DNA of 64,000 bases from DASVBE01 sp963770375 (lineage in GTDB: Bacteria; Actinomycetota; Actinomycetes; Streptosporangiales; Streptosporangiaceae). Location of the stretch: positions 124,001 through 188,000 of the forward strand of contig CAVYPM010000007.1 of the NCBI GenBank assembly GCA_963770375.1, given 5' to 3'. Below the pieces are notes generated by a model that had not been told where the DNA came from, did no database searches, and was given only the letters and a program-made list of their open reading frames with translations. Positions 62,136 through 64,000 of the stretch are shown piece by piece; position 1 is the first letter of the stretch; each line of letters starts with the position of its first letter. The translations under genes and the position numbers were made by a program.

Positions 62136-64000
62136 ATGCCGGCTGTGTGGCTGCGGGTCCGCCGCGGGCTCCGCCAGGACTGGCGGACCCCGGCCGGGCT
62201 GATGCTGGTTGTCGCGCTGATGGGGGCCGTGGTCCTGGTCTCGCTGGCCGGCGCGCGGCGCACGGACACCGCGGTCTCCCGGTTCCTGGCCTACGCCGGC
62301 GTCACCCAGGGCCAGGTCTCCGCCAGCCCGGCGGTGATGCGCCGGGTCGCGGCGCTGCCGTCGGTGGCCTGGAGCCAGCGGGGCTCACTGATCCTCGCGG
62401 TCCCGTACGTGCACGGCCGGCCGCAGGGCCAGGTGCTCCCCTGGGCCATCCTCGACAGGCCGCCGCAGTCCCGGCCGATCATCGTGGCCGGCCGCCTCGC
62501 CGACTCGTCGCAGCCCAGCCAGGCGATGATCAACGAGTCGGCGGCGCGGGCCATGCACATCGGCGTCGGCGCGGTCATCGCCCTGCGCGGCTACCGGCCC
62601 AGCCAGGCCGAGCAGGTGTTCACCGGCGCGAACGTCCCGCCCCGGGTCGGGCTGCCGTCCGTCCGCGTCGTCGGCATCCTCCGGCTGCCCAGGGACCTGG
62701 CGACCAACGTCGACGTCCCCGCCGACGTCAGCTATCAGGGCAACGGCGCGGTGTACCTGAACGCGGCGTTCTACCAGGCGGTCCATCGCAAGGTGGCCAG
62801 CGACCTCGGGCTCGCCGTCGCGCTGCGCCGCGGCGACGCCGGGCTGCCGGCCTTCGAGGCCCAGGTCAGGGCCATCTCCCACGGCCGGGCCCAGGTCTTC
62901 CCGGGCAGCGATGACACCGTCGCCGCGGCCGCCGCCCAGCGCGGCACCACGCTCCAGGCGCTGGCGCTGGCCCTGTTCGGCGCGCTCGTCGCAGTGGCGC
63001 TGCTGGTCATCGTGGCCCAGGGCCTGTCCCGGCTGGCCTGGGCCAGTTCCACGGACTTCACCGCGCTGCGCGCGCTCGGCTGCTCCCGCGGCCAGTTGTT
63101 CGCGATGGCGCTGGCCCCGGGCGCCCTGATCAGCGCGGGCGGAATGGCGCTGGCCGTGCCGGCCGCCTGGGCGCTGTCCGGCCTGACCCCGATCGGGCTG
63201 GCCCGCCAGGCCGAGGTGTCGCCCGGGCTGGAGTTCAACGCCGCGATCCTGCTCGGCGGCGCGGCGGTGCTGGCCGCGGCGCTCACCGCGCGGGCGGCGG
63301 TGACCGCCTGGCGGGTGGCCCGGCTGCGCGCCGCGCCCGGCCTGGCCGGCGGGGGCGGGCCGCGGCCGGGCTCGCGGGCCGGCCGGTGGGCCGCCCGCCG
63401 CCAGCTTCCCGCGCCGGTGGTGGCCGGCCTGCGGCTCGCCTTCGAGCCCGGCCAGGGGGCCGCCGCGGTGCCGGTCCGCCCGGCGGTGACCGGCATCGCG
63501 GTGTCGCTGACCGCGGTCACCGCGGCGCTGGTCTTCGGCACCAGCCTGGCCAACCTGATCACGGACCCGCCGGCCACCGGCTGGACGTGGACCGCCGCGG
63601 TCGGCAACCCGCATTCCGGCGACGCCAGCGTGGCGATCGAGCGCGGCCTGCGCGGCGATCCCGACGTCACCGGCTATACCGCGACCACGCTGGGCGACCG
63701 ACCAGGATCGACTGGCCGGGATCTCCAGCTGGTCGGTTTGATGCTGTACGCGGTGACGTGGTGCCGCCTCTCCTGTCCGGGCGGCTGCCGCAGGCGCCGG
63801 ACGAGATCGCGCTCGGCGGCGCTGACCTTCGCGCCCTGCACCAGCACGTGGGCGGCACGGTGCTGGTCGGGACGGCCCGCCGGATGGTACGGCTCCGCAT
63901 CACCGGCCAGGTCGTGCTTACCCCGGAGATCACCAACGAGCAGACCCCGCTCGGCATCGGGCGCGGTGATGACGCTGGCCGGCGCCGACGCGGTGAGCGG
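62136..64000 (+). CDS. FtsX-like/MacB-type ABC transporter permease (3' end outside window, frameshifted)
   Basis: At least 620 residues of an actinobacterial FtsX-family permease. First helix GLMLVVALMGAVVLVSLAGA, then ARRTDTAVSRFL and an extracytoplasmic domain, three helices near residues 275-410 (ALALALFGALVAVALLVIVA, GALISAGGMALAVPAAWALS), and a second half starting RPAVTGIAVSLTAVTAALVF. Frame changes occur near 63691-63705 (-1) and at GGG 63958-63960 (+1); between them IDWPGSPAGRFDAVRGDVVP and IALGGADLRALHQHVGGTVL continue the family pattern. The ATPase partner is not in the window. Confidence 0.82.
   Translation, partial: MPAVWLRVRRGLRQDWRTPAGLMLVVALMGAVVLVSLAGARRTDTAVSRFLAYAGVTQGQVSASPAVMRRVAALPSVAWSQRGSLILAVPYVHGRPQGQVLPWAILDRPPQSRPIIVAGRLADSSQPSQAMINESAARAMHIGVGAVIALRGYRPSQAEQVFTGANVPPRVGLPSVRVVGILRLPRDLATNVDVPADVSYQGNGAVYLNAAFYQAVHRKVASDLGLAVALRRGDAGLPAFEAQVRAISHGRAQVFPGSDDTVAAAAAQRGTTLQALALALFGALVAVALLVIVAQGLSRLAWASSTDFTALRALGCSRGQLFAMALAPGALISAGGMALAVPAAWALSGLTPIGLARQAEVSPGLEFNAAILLGGAAVLAAALTARAAVTAWRVARLRAAPGLAGGGGPRPGSRAGRWAARRQLPAPVVAGLRLAFEPGQGAAAVPVRPAVTGIAVSLTAVTAALVFGTSLANLITDPPATGWTWTAAVGNPHSGDASVAIERGLRGDPDVTGYTATTLGDRPGSTGRDLQLVGLMLYAVTWCRLSCPGGCRRRRTRSRSAALTFAPCTSTWAARCWSGRPAGWYGSASPARSCLPRRSPTSRPRSASGAVMTLAGADAVS

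Noticed and set aside
62385..63614. 409-codon minus-strand frame opposite the FtsX-type permease
   Set aside because: It is Arg/Gly-rich with no motifs; the plus strand has membrane helices and FtsX family features.
1..64000. tRNA, rRNA or insertion-sequence remnants
   Set aside because: I saw no cloverleaf-like segments with conserved tRNA boxes, no rRNA motifs, and no transposase or terminal inverted repeats; a covariance-model scan would be needed for small RNAs.

Overview
The window is chromosomal DNA from a very GC-rich actinomycete. The grounds are codon usage saturated with G/C at third positions, GTG/TTG starts, F420-type enzymes (LLM-class oxidoreductases, a deazaflavin nitroreductase), a cutinase, YVTN and GPP34 proteins, and many MFS pumps each beside a TetR regulator. 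I cannot place it below class from sequence alone; a soil or Streptosporangiales-like actinobacterium is a guess. I see no rRNA, tRNA, CRISPR array, insertion sequence, phage or plasmid module.

Layout. 0-9.8 kb: the end of a DrrAB-type drug exporter, a PPK2 polyphosphate kinase, a secreted glucodextranase-like GH15 enzyme, an acyl-CoA dehydrogenase, a ParB-like orphan and a two-gene secreted/membrane unit. 10-16.3 kb: a YVTN lipoprotein, an acyl-CoA carboxylase beta subunit, a patatin plus acyltransferase pair and a DUF6624-like protein. 16.3-20.7 kb: an Lrp/APC divergent pair, then an EmrB-type pump divergent from its TetR regulator. 20.7-24.3 kb: Rrf2-NIPSNAP and an APH-DUF7064/7065 pair preceded by a KstR-type operator. 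24.4-32.2 kb: phospholipase D, nitroreductase, TetR/MFS, flavin/F420 oxidase-fold protein, another MFS and an amidohydrolase. 32.4-39.1 kb: a LacI regulator, a GH127 arabinofuranosidase and a sugar ABC importer. 39.3-43.5 kb: HrpA helicase. 43.6-48.4 kb: a sigma factor facing three tandem LLM flavin monooxygenase-type genes. 48.4-55.1 kb: MFS, class-III aminotransferase, two paralogous secreted proteins flanking an F420-type LLM gene, and a cutinase. 55.4-60.2 kb: Lrp, APC permease, M24 peptidase-fold protein, a cytosolic periplasmic-binding-protein-like domain and a VOC protein. 60.3-64 kb: a GPP34 protein with an Ala/His tail, an AraC regulator and the start of an FtsX-type permease.

Two general points. 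First, at least eleven genes or positions are broken by single-base shifts, almost all at short G or C runs. Some are +1 and some are -1, and the protein continues perfectly in the next frame. This looks more like consensus-sequence error than pseudogenisation, so I annotate these as whole genes and mark the breakpoints. Second, the intergenic regions are unusually rich in long perfect palindromes and operators: a 40-bp palindrome inside a 22-bp repeat array at 18.2 kb, a 15-bp inverted repeat over the Rrf2 promoter, a KstR-like site, a 20-bp-stem hairpin at 28.85 kb, a 36-bp palindrome at 51.35 kb and a five-copy 13-bp repeat at 60.2 kb.
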